Shown here one piece after another: positions 16,222 to 26,600 of a stretch of 35,193 nucleotides of DNA. Made by a program: the position numbers and the translations under genes. Origin of the DNA: Synergistaceae bacterium (lineage in GTDB: Bacteria; Synergistota; Synergistia; Synergistales; Aminobacteriaceae); NCBI GenBank assembly GCA_017445405.1, contig JAFSUD010000098.1, forward strand, positions 1 through 35,193. The letters run 5' to 3'. How positions within the stretch are numbered: position 1 is the stretch's first letter; the number at the start of each line of letters is the position of its first letter. The notes under the pieces were generated by a model. That model was not told the origin of the DNA, searched no databases, and worked only from the letters and a program-made list of their open reading frames with translations.

Positions 16222-18879
16222 ATGCCCTCAGAACGTTATGTTTACAGCCTCAAAGACGGCGACGGCAGCAACCGCCTGCTCTTAGGAGGCAAAGGCGCGA
16301 ACCTCTGCACAATGGCACAGTCAGGCCTTCCTGTACCTCCCGGCTTCATTCTCACAACTGAAGTCTGCAGAAAGTACATGCAGAATCCCGCAATCATGGA
16401 TGAAGTTTGGGACGACGTGAAAGCCTCCGTTGCCCAGCTCGAAAAAGAGACCGGCAAAGGCTTCAATGACCCCAAGAATCCCCTTCTTGTGTCGGTGCGT
16501 TCAGGTGCTCCTATCTCAATGCCCGGAATGATGGAGACGATCCTCAATCTCGGCCTCAATGACGAGACAGTAAAGGGTCTCGCTGAGTCATCAGGCAGCA
16601 AGAGATTCGCGTTCGACAGCTACAGAAGGTTCATTCAGATGTTCTCAAGCGTTGTTGATGAAGTGAACTTCGACCTGTTCGAGGCCGCATTGAAGCGCGC
16701 AAGAGAATCACAGGGAATCACTGACGCAAAGCAGGACTACAAGATTACCGCAGAGAATCTCGAGAAGCTCATTGTTGAGTACAAGGACATCTACAAGAAG
16801 GCTATCGGCCAGGACTTCCCATCTGATCCGTGGATTCAGCTCCGCCGTGCAATAGAGGCAGTCTTCAAGAGCTGGAACATTCCGCGCGCAATCACCTACC
16901 GGAAGATCAACAAGATAGATGACTCGCTCGGGACGGCCGTAAACGTAATCACGATGGCCTTCGGAAATCTCGGCGACGACTGCGGAACCGGAGTCTGCTT
17001 CACCCGCAACCCCTCAACCGGCGAGAACAAACTTTACGGAGAGTTCCTCATCAATGCACAGGGTGAAGATGTCGTTGCAGGTATCCGTACTCCTATGCCT
17101 ATTGCCGAGCTTGAGCAGAAGATGCCCGAGATCTACAAGCAGCTCTGCACAATCACCAGCAACCTCGAGAAGACATACCGCGACATGCAGGACGTAGAGT
17201 TCACGATTGAGCACGGAAAGCTCTTCATCCTTCAGACCAGAGCAGGCAAGAGAACAGCCGCTGCAGCAGTTAAAGTTGCCGTTGACATGGTGAACGAGGG
17301 ACTCATTGACACAAAGACTGCAGTAACCCGCGTAACGCCCGATCAGGTAGAGATGCTGCTTCACCGCCAGATCGACAAGTCCGCAAAGCTCGACGTAATC
17401 ACGAAGGGACTTCCGGCATCACCCGGAGCAGGCGCAGGAATGTTAGTGTTCTCTGCAGACGAGGCCGAAGAGTGGGCAAAGCAGGGCAAGCCGACAATCC
17501 TCGCTCGTCCTGAGACAAGCCCCGACGACATTCACGGACTGTTCGCGTCTCAGGGTGTCGTAACCTCACGCGGAGGCATGACCTCACACGCAGCAGTTGT
17601 TGCTCGCGGAATGGGCAGGCCTGCAGTGTGCGGCTGTGAAGAGGCAGTTATCGACCTCGACAAGGAGACAATCACCGTAGGCGACAGAGTCTTCAAGAAG
17701 GGCGACTGGGTAACTGTTGACGGAACAACCGGAAACTTCCTCGCAGGTGAGGCAAAGATGGTTGATGCGACGTTCACTGACGACTTCCAGAAGATTCTCA
17801 CATGGGCGGACGAGAACGCAAGGCTTCAGGTCTGGACGAACTCCGACACTCCGGAAGATGCCCAGAGAGCACGCGGTTACGGAGCAAAAGGAGTAGGACT
17901 TTGCAGAACTGAGCATATGTTCATGGGAGTAGACAGGCTGCCGACAATGCAGAGCCTCATAGTTGCGCTCGGTGAAGGCGGAGATGCCGGAAAAGCTGCA
18001 CGCGCTGATGCACTCGCAAAGCTGAAGGTTATGCAGAAGAGCGACTTCTTAGGAATCTTTAAGGCAATGGACGGACTCCCGGTAATCATCCGTCTGCTTG
18101 ACCCTCCGCTGCATGAGTTCCTGCCGAAAGAGCCGAACGTCCTCGAGGCACTCAAGACAGCAACACCGGAAGAGGCCAAGAAGTTAAACAATGTGCTTGA
18201 GAAGATTCACCAGCTTCACGAGAACAACCCGATGCTCGGCTTCAGAGGATGCCGTCTCGGAATGATTTACCCAGAAATCTACGAGATGCAGATGAGCGCA
18301 ATTTTTGAGGCAGTCGTTGAGCTGACAAAACAGGGAGTAACCGTCAAGCCTGAAGTCATGATCCCCATCGTAGGCACAAAGGCAGAGATGAAGTTCTTCC
18401 GCGAGATGGCGGACAGAATCGCAGCGGACGTGATGAAGGCTACGGGCGTGAACTTCACGTATCTTGTAGGAACGATGATCGAGCTTCCGAGAGCGGCCCT
18501 CGTTGCTGACCAGCTCGCCGAGTACGCACAGTTCTTCTCTTGCGGAACGAACGACCTCACGCAGACGACGCTGGGCTATTCACGTGATGACGCAGAGAAT
18601 AAATTCCTGTTCCAGTACGTGGATAAGGGAGTGTTCAAGGAGAACCCGTTTGCTGAACTCGACAGGGACGGCCCCGGCCAGTTAGTGAAGATGGCTGTTG
18701 AGAAAGGCCGCAGTGTGAACCCGAAGATGTCAATCGGTATCTGCGGAGAGCATGGCGGCAACCCGTCAAGCATAGCGTTCTGCCATCAGGTAGGACTCAA
18801 CTATGTGAGCTGCTCGCCGTTCAGAGTACCTGTTGCTAGAATCGCGGCAGCACATGCGGCACTTGGTGTATTGAAGTAA
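16222..18879 (+). CDS. ppdK: Pyruvate, phosphate dikinase
   Basis: Interconverts pyruvate + ATP + phosphate with PEP + AMP + diphosphate. In fermentative anaerobes it commonly replaces pyruvate kinase or runs toward PEP. It has 885 residues, the usual bacterial size. Seen: N-terminal ATP-grasp region with LLGGKGANLCTMA and VSVRSGAPISMPGMM; swivelling phospho-His domain with GGMTSHAAVVARGMGRPAVCG (His456); C-terminal PEP/pyruvate barrel with LGFRGCRLG, FSCGTNDLTQTTLGYSRDD and catalytic Cys841 in GICGEHGG. The start ATG 16222 has AGGGAG nine bases upstream. Codon choice is strong and regular, as expected for a highly expressed gene. With pfkA further right it suggests glycolysis with a PPi-linked lower half. 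Confidence 0.98.
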   Translation: MPSERYVYSLKDGDGSNRLLLGGKGANLCTMAQSGLPVPPGFILTTEVCRKYMQNPAIMDEVWDDVKASVAQLEKETGKGFNDPKNPLLVSVRSGAPISMPGMMETILNLGLNDETVKGLAESSGSKRFAFDSYRRFIQMFSSVVDEVNFDLFEAALKRARESQGITDAKQDYKITAENLEKLIVEYKDIYKKAIGQDFPSDPWIQLRRAIEAVFKSWNIPRAITYRKINKIDDSLGTAVNVITMAFGNLGDDCGTGVCFTRNPSTGENKLYGEFLINAQGEDVVAGIRTPMPIAELEQKMPEIYKQLCTITSNLEKTYRDMQDVEFTIEHGKLFILQTRAGKRTAAAAVKVAVDMVNEGLIDTKTAVTRVTPDQVEMLLHRQIDKSAKLDVITKGLPASPGAGAGMLVFSADEAEEWAKQGKPTILARPETSPDDIHGLFASQGVVTSRGGMTSHAAVVARGMGRPAVCGCEEAVIDLDKETITVGDRVFKKGDWVTVDGTTGNFLAGEAKMVDATFTDDFQKILTWADENARLQVWTNSDTPEDAQRARGYGAKGVGLCRTEHMFMGVDRLPTMQSLIVALGEGGDAGKAARADALAKLKVMQKSDFLGIFKAMDGLPVIIRLLDPPLHEFLPKEPNVLEALKTATPEEAKKLNNVLEKIHQLHENNPMLGFRGCRLGMIYPEIYEMQMSAIFEAVVELTKQGVTVKPEVMIPIVGTKAEMKFFREMADRIAADVMKATGVNFTYLVGTMIELPRAALVADQLAEYAQFFSCGTNDLTQTTLGYSRDDAENKFLFQYVDKGVFKENPFAELDRDGPGQLVKMAVEKGRSVNPKMSIGICGEHGGNPSSIAFCHQVGLNYVSCSPFRVPVARIAAAHAALGVLK

Positions 18880-18901
18880 GAGTAACCAAGCAAAAAATTA
18901 C

Positions 18902-18925
18902 CCCCTCTGGTCTTGGCCGGAGGGG
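18902..18925. terminator. Bidirectional terminator between ppdK and the nitroreductase gene
   Basis: CCCCTCTGG (18902-18910) pairs with CCGGAGGGG (18917-18925) over a six-base loop. It is followed by CTTTGTTT on the plus strand and by TAATTTTTT on the minus strand, so it can end both convergent transcripts. Confidence 0.85.
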
Positions 18926-18943
18926 CTTTGTTTATCGCAATTC

Positions 18944-19516
18944 TTAGCGTTCAACCTTCACTCGCAGGGTAATATCTTCTGCCTCTTTCGGGTCTGGTTC
19001 TGCAGCGATACCGCCGAAGGGCATCTGAGCAACGAGCACCCAGCCTTCAGGAACATCAAACAGTTTCCTTACAGCATCATCAATCACGGGGTTGTAGTGC
19101 TGGATGTTTGCGCCTATGTTCAGCTCACGCAATGCACTCCACACCGTGAACTGCAGCATCCCGTTCGCTTGATTCGCCCACACTGGGAAATTCGCGGCGT
19201 ATGGAGGAAACTTCTCCTGCAATGCCTTCACCGTAGCCGTGTCGTAGTAGTACAGCACCGTACCATAGGCTGACCTGAAACCGTTAATCTTCTCGCGTGA
19301 GACTTTCCCGCCGAATGCGTCATATATCGTGTCCCACAACTGATTATGTTTCTCTCCGAGCGCAAGGATAACGCGGGCACTCTTCATGTTGAAGGCATCG
19401 GGCACAAGTTCAGTAACCTTCTTGATGAGCGACTCTACTTCAGAATCACTGACAGGAAGATTCTTGCTGAGCTGGTAAATACTTCTGCGTTGGGATATCG
19501 CGTCAATGATACTCAT
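18944..19516 (-). CDS. Nitroreductase family protein
   Basis: A 190-residue FMN-dependent oxidoreductase of the nitroreductase superfamily. Seen: N-terminal AISQRRSIYQL (the RRSxR-type FMN-phosphate site), the mid-protein WANQANGMLQFTVWSALRELNIGAN helix in pieces (N and Q contacts at the dimer interface), and C-terminal VAQMPFGGIAAEP, matching the xxxPFGxxxxxP signature of the oxidoreductase-like (HBN1/YdgI-like) subgroup. I choose ATG 19516, with GAAGGGAG upstream, over an ATG 33 bases earlier that has no ribosome-binding site. Reduces quinones, nitro compounds or flavins using NAD(P)H; the natural substrate is unknown. Monocistronic between two hairpins. Confidence 0.88.
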   Translation of the reverse strand: MSIIDAISQRRSIYQLSKNLPVSDSEVESLIKKVTELVPDAFNMKSARVILALGEKHNQLWDTIYDAFGGKVSREKINGFRSAYGTVLYYYDTATVKALQEKFPPYAANFPVWANQANGMLQFTVWSALRELNIGANIQHYNPVIDDAVRKLFDVPEGWVLVAQMPFGGIAAEPDPKEAEDITLRVKVER

Positions 19517-19564
19517 GAAAATTTCTTCTCCCTTCATAAATTTGTGCAATATTATAACGCCGTG

Positions 19565-19595
19565 AAAAAATTACCCCCCAGCAATTGGCCGGGGG
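19565..19595 (-). terminator. Terminator of the rhamnosidase operon
   Basis: On the minus strand CCCCCGGC pairs with GCTGGGGG (19595-19588 with 19582-19575, one G-U) over a five-base loop. It is followed by TTA-free bases and a T6 run (19570-19565). It starts seven bases after the glycosidase stop. Confidence 0.88.
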
Positions 19596-19601
19596 CTTGC
19601 G

Positions 19602-21131
19602 TTAAAGAAGGTACTTGCTGATGAGATACACGGGCGTACAGCTCCACGCATGGCAGTAACTGTTGACGATTGGGCTTCCGTATGGTGAATATTCCGGCTT
19701 GTCAGGGTCGAATGCCTCCCAGAAAGTGTCCGCTCCTAACTCCAGCATCTTACCCCAATAGTCCTTCATGAGCTTCACTGCCTCGTCCTTCAGCCCTCCC
19801 TCGAAAAGTGCCTCAACGATACAGTGATACATGTATGGTGTTGCGATACCTCTAACAGGGAACAGCTCCCGAATCATCGTGCGGAGTATCTCTCTGTTTT
19901 CGTCATCACTCATTACGTGGGCAAGCACCATCCAGACTTGAGAAGCTATGTTGTACTCACCTTCACCCGCAACAAAGAGCTTGCGTGATGCGTTATAGAG
20001 TTTTTCCCTAGAGTATTTCTCCATACGGCCAAGCACCGAGCGGTAATTATCTATGTCCTTCTCACCTGCAATCTCCGCCAGCGCGATGAACTGCCTCAGC
20101 ACGTAAATTGTCTCTGCCTGTCCCGCGGTGTCCTTCGCAAAATCGTTAGACCAGTCAACGAACACAGGGTAATTCTCGTCGGTGATGAGTCTTCCCTCTG
20201 CGTCAATCATCTTCAGCGTCAAGTCCATCTGCCTCCTGCACGTCGGGTAGAGTTCCCTCACCAGTTCAGCGTCAGGGTGTGCCTTGTTGAGGTCGTACAG
20301 CGTCGAGATGAAGAACAGCGAATATTCATAGAGGAACGTATCATCCGGGATATTCTCCGGCCTCGTGAAGACGTTTGCAGAAATCTTCCCTTCTTCTGTC
20401 GTCATGCCCGCAAAAAGATACAGGCATCTTTTCACGAGGTCTGTGTTGTCGAACGCCACGTAATTCGCAAGTGCCTGAAGCCTCAAATCACCGAGCCAGA
20501 GTCTCCTGTCGCGCTTCGGGCCGTCCTCGAAAACATCCTGCATACATTCAGCAAGCGTAGTAACTCCCGCGTCATATATCCGCGATAACACTTCATCATG
20601 AATCACAGGCTTGTGCAGCTTCGTGTAGTTCGCCGATGACTCGCTCACCGCCTCCGGATTCGTGAAGACCGCCTGCCACTTCGGGGACGTGTCGATAATC
20701 TTTATCTCAACGTACCTGAAACTGTAGCGTCTGGGAAGCTCCAATCTCACCGGCAGCTCGTCAAGGTGAATGAACTCCTCCTGAATCCAGCTCCTAGATA
20801 GCCACCCCTCATAATCCGAACTCTCAGCCTGAAGCTCTGCGGGCATCTCTGCAAACTTTATTCTCATGAATAACGGTGCATCCTGCGGAGAGCCTACTTT
20901 CGCAATGTCTACGCTGAATTTGCCGACAATGTGTCTCCCGAAGTCGAGGACGATTCTGTCATCTCTCTTGAGGCAGTACTCACCGAGCCGGGAAATCTCG
21001 CGCTCCGCATCAAGAAGCCGAACGGGCTTAATAGTTGCGTGATGAATTACGGGACGATAACTCTCAGCTTTGGCTAATAATTTCTCGTCGTGTATAAATT
21101 TGTCTGTGTTGACCTGAAACGTGAAGGCCAT
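19602..21131 (-). CDS. GH78-like alpha-L-rhamnosidase (six-hairpin glycosidase)
   Basis: A 509-residue cytoplasmic glycosidase-like protein without signal peptide. An N-terminal beta-sandwich (about 30-165) is followed by an alpha/alpha-barrel. Core motif DGPKRDRRLWLGDLRLQ (203-219) corresponds to the GH78 DCPQRExxGWxGD signature: Asp203 and Asp215 are kept, but the general acid Glu is Asp208. The late motif TFWEAFDP places Glu472 where the GH78 general base is expected, followed by HAWS (495-498). It is shorter than classic GH78 enzymes (often around 900 residues) because accessory beta domains are missing. It begins 3 bases after the GPH transporter gene, so it most likely acts on imported rhamnosides or related oligosaccharides. 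GH78-like fold is firm; rhamnose specificity is inferred. Confidence 0.8.
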   Translation of the reverse strand: MAFTFQVNTDKFIHDEKLLAKAESYRPVIHHATIKPVRLLDAEREISRLGEYCLKRDDRIVLDFGRHIVGKFSVDIAKVGSPQDAPLFMRIKFAEMPAELQAESSDYEGWLSRSWIQEEFIHLDELPVRLELPRRYSFRYVEIKIIDTSPKWQAVFTNPEAVSESSANYTKLHKPVIHDEVLSRIYDAGVTTLAECMQDVFEDGPKRDRRLWLGDLRLQALANYVAFDNTDLVKRCLYLFAGMTTEEGKISANVFTRPENIPDDTFLYEYSLFFISTLYDLNKAHPDAELVRELYPTCRRQMDLTLKMIDAEGRLITDENYPVFVDWSNDFAKDTAGQAETIYVLRQFIALAEIAGEKDIDNYRSVLGRMEKYSREKLYNASRKLFVAGEGEYNIASQVWMVLAHVMSDDENREILRTMIRELFPVRGIATPYMYHCIVEALFEGGLKDEAVKLMKDYWGKMLELGADTFWEAFDPDKPEYSPYGSPIVNSYCHAWSCTPVYLISKYLL

Positions 21132-21134
21132 TGT

Positions 21135-22472
21135 TTACTTTCCTCTCCTCTTGGCCAAGTCCGCCTGAATCTGCGGGAACTGCTCATCTAATTTGTAGAA
21201 CGACATAGTAATTATAGAGCACACGAGCAGAACCATCGGGATATACAGGTACATTGCCTTGATAGCGAGGAGTGCGTCTGCAGTCTGAGTCTCTGCCTCA
21301 GCGTTATACATTCCCCACGCTAAGAGCATTCCGCCGAGTCCGCCAGCAACAGCCTGAGCTACTTTGCCTAAGAAGCCGTTCACTGATGAGAGAAGCCCTG
21401 CTGCCTGAACACCCGTCTTCCATTCGCCATAATCTACAGGGTCTGCCTGCATCGAGAAATATATGCTCTCCTTCACACCGTAGCCTGCTGCAGAGATGAA
21501 CGCTCCCGCAACGATAATGCCCGTGCTCTTGTCGCCGAGCCAGATAATCACGAGTCCGAGAAGCTGTAATGCTGCTGAGACAGAATAGAGGTTGCGTTTG
21601 CCGAGTCTCTTCGCGAGGAAGGGTACTGTGAGATTTGCGACCATCGGCACCATCGTCATAATTGTAGCGACAAGTGAAGTAAGGTATGTGCTGCCAACGT
21701 AGTATTTGTAATAGTAGATTAACGCTGCGGACTGAATGAAGAATCCCGTCCACATGAACATGATGTTTAACGCAAAGAGCTTCCACGGAGTATTGACAGC
21801 GAGAGAACCTACGGCCTCTTTGAGGGATACGCTCTTTCCGCCCTCCTGAAGGTTATTCTCTCTGACAAGTGCGAACGTCAGGAAGAAGCATAACGTGCCG
21901 ATGACTCCGAACACTCCCATCACGACACGGAAACCTAATACCTCGTCGCCCTTGCCGATGTAGTGCACCATGCTCAAGGCTGTAGCTGAAACTATAGTTG
22001 CTCCCAAGAACGCAAGGAACTTTCTCCATGTTGCTAATACCGTGCGCTCGTTCATGTCGTCAGTCATTGCAGGAAGGATTGATGCGAGAGGAATATTCAC
22101 GACTGTGTACATGAATGACAGGAAGATGTACGTTGCGTAAGCGTAGGCGAGTTTGCCCTCCGGCGAGATGTCCGGCACTGTGAAGGCCAGGAATGCCGAT
22201 AGCGCGAAGGGGATTGCTCCGAACAAGAACCACGGGCGGCTCTTTCCCCAGCGGGTATGCGTCTTGTCAATTGCGTAGCCGACCAGCACGTCAGTGATGC
22301 CGTCAATGATTCTGCAGACGACGAACATAGTAGCGATAGATGCAGCGTCGAGCTTCATAACGTCGGTGTAGAAGTAGAGGAGATAGAGGGAGATAACCTG
22401 CCAGATTAAGTTGCATGCGAAGTCGCCCATGCCGTAGCCGAAACGCTGGCGATAAAGAAAACTTTTGCTCAT
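21135..22472 (-). CDS. GPH-family (MelB/YicJ type) sugar:cation symporter
   Basis: A 445-residue inner-membrane transporter with about 12 hydrophobic segments. The N-terminus FGYGMGDFACNLIWQVISLYLLYFYTD, read in pieces, is the standard GPH opening. The cytoplasmic loop GYAIDKTHTRWGKSRPWFLFG matches the conserved GxxxDrtxxrwGKxRPw signature. The large central loop and late segment KESIYFSMQADPVDYGEWKTG also fit (DYGEWKTG is characteristic). These carriers import glycosides, pentosides or hexuronides with Na+ or H+. AAGGAGG lies nine bases before ATG 22472. First gene of a two-gene operon with the GH78-like enzyme and divergent from an AraC regulator, which suggests import of the glycoside that enzyme cleaves. 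Confidence 0.93.
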   Translation of the reverse strand: MSKSFLYRQRFGYGMGDFACNLIWQVISLYLLYFYTDVMKLDAASIATMFVVCRIIDGITDVLVGYAIDKTHTRWGKSRPWFLFGAIPFALSAFLAFTVPDISPEGKLAYAYATYIFLSFMYTVVNIPLASILPAMTDDMNERTVLATWRKFLAFLGATIVSATALSMVHYIGKGDEVLGFRVVMGVFGVIGTLCFFLTFALVRENNLQEGGKSVSLKEAVGSLAVNTPWKLFALNIMFMWTGFFIQSAALIYYYKYYVGSTYLTSLVATIMTMVPMVANLTVPFLAKRLGKRNLYSVSAALQLLGLVIIWLGDKSTGIIVAGAFISAAGYGVKESIYFSMQADPVDYGEWKTGVQAAGLLSSVNGFLGKVAQAVAGGLGGMLLAWGMYNAEAETQTADALLAIKAMYLYIPMVLLVCSIITMSFYKLDEQFPQIQADLAKRRGK

Positions 22473-22592
22473 GATTGCGAGCCTCCTTAATGATTTATTG
22501 GGAATTGCTGATATGATAGCCGTAAATGTTCAGCGCGTAATTTGGCACAGCGTGTGAATGAGTTGACTTTTCTTGCAGGAGGATGATTGATT
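22473..22592. promoter_or_regulatory. Divergent control region of the rhamnosidase locus
   Basis: A gap of 120 bases separates the transporter and araC-type starts and must hold both promoters and the operator. A weak transporter promoter is possible (minus strand -10 TATCAT near 22513-22518 with a TTACGC-like -35). I see no convincing long palindrome, so the operator is not defined. Confidence 0.35.
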
Positions 22593-23630
22593 GTGATTGA
22601 TGACTTGCTGCGTAACATGAACGATGACGAGAGGTTTTACCGCGAATACTTCGAGGCTGCAAAGAAGCCCGGGACTCTGAAGAGCTTTCTGCGGAGCGTA
22701 GATGTTGATGATGCACGGAAGAGACACCTCATTATCCCCGAGCTGCTCCCGGAAAATATCTCTTACCAGATGAACGACGACGAGTATTTTTCTCCTGACG
22801 ACCTGCGCAGCGTCTTCATCAGTCCTCACAACAGATACACTCCTGCTTTTACTCACAGGCATTCATTCTTTGAGATAGCTTACGTGTACTCCGGGCACTG
22901 CACGCAGAACATAGGCACGGAACGCGTGAAGTTTGTTGACGGGGATTTTATCTTCATTGCTCCGGGCATCTATCACACGATGGAGGTCTTCGACGACGCG
23001 TCAATAATCTTGAACATCCTCATACGCAAGGGGACATTTCACCAGATGTTTCTTCCGCTCGCAAAGGGCAGGGACATTCAGAGCAGGTTCTTCCGTGAGG
23101 GACTCTACAACTCCCACAAGATAGAGTACCTCGCTTACCACACCGGCAGCACACGCAAGGACTTCATGCGCAAAATATATAGCGAACACCTGAGAAATGA
23201 CGATTACTCAGACCAGATTCAGATAGGTATGTTAATCACGATGACTGCGGAAATCATGAGGGACTTTCAGGGAACGATGACGTGTTCGTACTCAGACGGC
23301 AACATTCAGAATGACGAGGGATTTGCTGTGCTGGGCTACATTCAGGAACACAACGGCACTATTACTCTTTCGGATATAGCACGGCATTTCGGATTTTCGG
23401 AGTCGAGATGTTCAAGATTGATTCAGAAGACTACAGGAATGAGCTTCAATGAGTGGAAGAGGCTTCTGCGGGTGAGACGTGCTGAAAATATGCTGCAGAA
23501 CACTAACATGACGATTAACGATATATCGCTGGCGTTGGGCTATGAGAACACTGAGACGTTCATACGCTTATTCAGAAAAGTGCTTCACATAACACCGGGG
23601 AAATACCGTGAAGAGATGGCCAGAAAATAA
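22593..23630 (+). CDS. AraC-family transcriptional regulator with cupin sensor domain
   Basis: A 345-residue regulator. The N-terminal cupin-like part includes FTHRHSFFEIAYVYSGHCTQNI (about 90-111) and FVDGDFIFIAPGIYHTMEVFDD, the usual ligand pocket of AraC-type sensors. The C-terminal 100 residues hold two HTH motifs: ITLSDIARHFGFSESRCSRLIQKTTGMSF and MTINDISLALGYENTETFIRLFRKVLHITPGKYR, the second being the AraC signature. The start is uncertain. AGGAGG (22577-22582) lies 10 bases before GTG 22593, which I prefer, and 4 bases before TTG 22587. Divergent from the transporter-glycosidase operon, so probably its local activator, responding to the imported sugar. Confidence 0.92.
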   Translation: MIDDLLRNMNDDERFYREYFEAAKKPGTLKSFLRSVDVDDARKRHLIIPELLPENISYQMNDDEYFSPDDLRSVFISPHNRYTPAFTHRHSFFEIAYVYSGHCTQNIGTERVKFVDGDFIFIAPGIYHTMEVFDDASIILNILIRKGTFHQMFLPLAKGRDIQSRFFREGLYNSHKIEYLAYHTGSTRKDFMRKIYSEHLRNDDYSDQIQIGMLITMTAEIMRDFQGTMTCSYSDGNIQNDEGFAVLGYIQEHNGTITLSDIARHFGFSESRCSRLIQKTTGMSFNEWKRLLRVRRAENMLQNTNMTINDISLALGYENTETFIRLFRKVLHITPGKYREEMARK

Positions 23631-23651
23631 CCCCCGGCACTTGTCCGGGGG
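23631..23651. terminator. Bidirectional terminator between the AraC-type gene and the surface protein gene
   Basis: CCCCCGG (23631-23637) and CCGGGGG (23645-23651) form a perfect 7-bp stem with a 7-base loop. The minus-strand side is followed by TTATTTT; the plus side has no T-run. Confidence 0.75.
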
Positions 23652-23662
23652 CTGTGAATGTC

Positions 23663-26600
23663 TTAACGTTTTACGGCAATTGAGGGCTTGTAGATTCTGT
23701 CAGGATTGAGCCACACAGAAAGATTTATAGTCCTGCTCTCCGGAACGCTGCCCGTCTCTTCTCCAGACTCATCGCTGAACTCCGCAATCACATCATCATC
23801 TGACGGCACAGAACTTTCGGCCAAGTACACCAGCTCCTCGCCGACTTCTGCATCATCACTCAGCTTAACCGTGAAATCATACATGCTTGGAACATCAGCA
23901 CTTACTTCTGGCAGCACAGCAACAATAACGTATTCGTAATTCTCGCTCACAGGCTCAGAGTATGTTTCCTCATTAAACGAATATATATTGCCCTTCACTC
24001 TTGACTGTCCGGCTTCTGAGATCTTGAGCTTGAAACTCTTCTTGACGGACTTCACAGAATTTTTCGCAGTTACAGTAACCTTGAACTTCCCTGCTTTGGT
24101 TGGAGTGCCCAAGATTGTGCCGTAAGTGCTGTTGATGCTCAGGCCATCAGGTAATCCCGAAGCAGACCACGTAATTTCCTGCGTGCCTGTTACCGCGATG
24201 TCTTGGCTGTAACTGACACCTACTGTCCCATCAGGGAGAGACTTGCTCGTAATCTTAGGCGCGACACCCTTTATAGTGAGCGAATATTCCTGAGCTGCCG
24301 AGCCTCCAATGTTAGAGGCAGTGATAGTTATCTTGCGGTCAGTGCATGCCTCGATAGGAGTTCCCTCAATCGTTCCTTCCTCAGCGTCGAACGAGAGTCC
24401 GGCAGGGAGAGTCCCCGATAACGCAAAAGTTATAGGTTCAGTGCCCTTAGCCTTGAACTTGGCTGAGTATTTCTTGCCGTACTTGCCGTCCTTGATTTTC
24501 TTTGTCGCGATAGTTGGAGGTGTAGCGTTGACCTTCAGGGTGAAAATCTTTACTGCTTCACCGTCCTCATTGCTGAGAGTTACGCGTATCAAGCCCGTGT
24601 TGTTGTTGGTGGGAGTGCCTGAAAATTTGCCCTTCTCTGCGTCGAACTTGATACCGTCAGGCAGATATCCCTCGAGTTTCCACTTAAGCGGCTTACTTCC
24701 CTTAGCCTTGAGGGACTCGCTGTACTTCTTGCCTACAGTCGCTTCTTTGAGTGTCTCGGTCGTGATCTCCGGAAGTTCATAGACATTCAGAGTCAATTTC
24801 TTCTGAGCCGAGCCGTAATCATTCTTTGCCGTAGCCGTGAAACTCTTGCTGCCCTTCTTCGTCGGAGTGCCTGTTATTCTGCCTGAAGAACTGAGAGATA
24901 ATCCTTCCGGCAGATTTCCCTTGATGCTCCATGTGAACGGAGGAGTGCCTGATGCTGCGAGCTGGAAGGAGTATGCGCTTCCTGCTGCTGCCTTGTCGAT
25001 TGCGTCAGTAGTGATTGAGGGCTTGGCTTCTTCAGGAGAGGCAGAAACTTTGAGAGCGAGAGATTTTGATGCCGAGCCTGCGGAGTTCGAGACGCGGAAA
25101 GTCAGCGTGAATGTTCCTGCGAAGGTAGGATTGCCTGAGAGGTAGCCCGATGAACTCAGAGACAGGCCGTCGGGCAGAGAGTCGGCAGTCCACGTGAAGG
25201 GCGAAGTGCCTGATGCTGCGAGCTGTACGCCGTAGGGAGTGCCGGTGAAGCCGTCCGAGAGGGATGATGTGGTGATTACGGGAGCTGTGCCGGACAACAA
25301 CTCTGAGGCTGGAGAAACCTCTCTCCATACTCTTTCTCCAGAGCTGTTGGTGTAGCGGAAACTGACTCCTGTCAATGTCTTAGCGTTCGGGTTGGGGAAA
25401 TGCAGAATGATTTTTCCCGAAGATATATACATGCTTGCCTTCTCATAAGTATAACCATAATCGTATTCCCGCGATCCAGCAAATGTCCACCCGTCATAAT
25501 CTCCGCTGATGCAATAAGCAGAGAACTCGAAAGTGTCATCAAGCAGTCCGTCAAGATGATATGCCGCCATGAAGTCAGTCAGGTTGAAGTCATAGGCATT
25601 CCCTGAGTCGCTGATGGTGAAGTTGCAGCCAATGAAGCTAAGTTTTGGGTAACTGCTGAGGTCGAATGCAGGGATAAAGTTTCCGCTGACGGCCAGAGTC
25701 TCGAGCAAGGGATTGTTGGATATGTCAATTTCAGTCAGCTTGTTGTCATAGCATCTCAGATGCTTAAGCAAGGTATTATGTGAGACATCAAGAGCTGTGA
25801 GATTGTTTTCTCCGCAGTCCAAGTCATCCAAGACGGGATTCTTGCTCACGTCAAGCTGTGTGAGGTCATTGCTGTAGCATGATAAGTAAACCAGCTTGGT
25901 ATTATTGACATCAAGAGCAGAGAGTTTATTTTCTGAGCAGTCCAGACCTGTCAGCGCAGAATTTTGCGATACGTCAAGTTCAGTTAATCTGTTCCCGCAT
26001 ACATAAAGCTCTCCTAGAGCCGTACACCCGCTAACGTCCAGCTTGTTAAGGCGGTTATTCTGACAGTCCAGAAACACCAGAGCCGTACATCCGCTAACAT
26101 TCAGTGCAGAAAATACACTCTCATCATCGCCCTCAATAGACAGATCACGCAAAGCCGTGCACCCGCTGACGTTGAGGCTGGTTAATCGCCAACCTTCTTC
26201 ATACAGCTCCTGCAGTGATGTACACCCGCTGAGGTCTAGTGAAGTGGGGATGCAGTCCTCATAATCGATACAGTCTAAGCGCAGAGTTTGCAGAGAAGTA
26301 AGCCAGCTAAGGTCAAGTTCCCTTAGTCTGTCGCTGCGAATTTCTGTCTCCTCAAGAGATGTACACCCGCTCATATTCAGAACTGCCAGACGTTTGCACT
26401 CGACACCCAGATATAGCAGAGAGGAAAGCCCGCTGAGGTTCAGTGAAGTTAGCTGTTCAGCATCAATTTCCAGTCCCTGCAGTGATGTATGGCCGCTCAA
26501 GTCAAGTGCTGTCAGCTGTTTTGCGTAAATGTATAGCTCCTGCAGAGACGTGAACAGCTCCAATCCCTGAAGCGATGTCATCTTCCCGTCAATATCCAGA

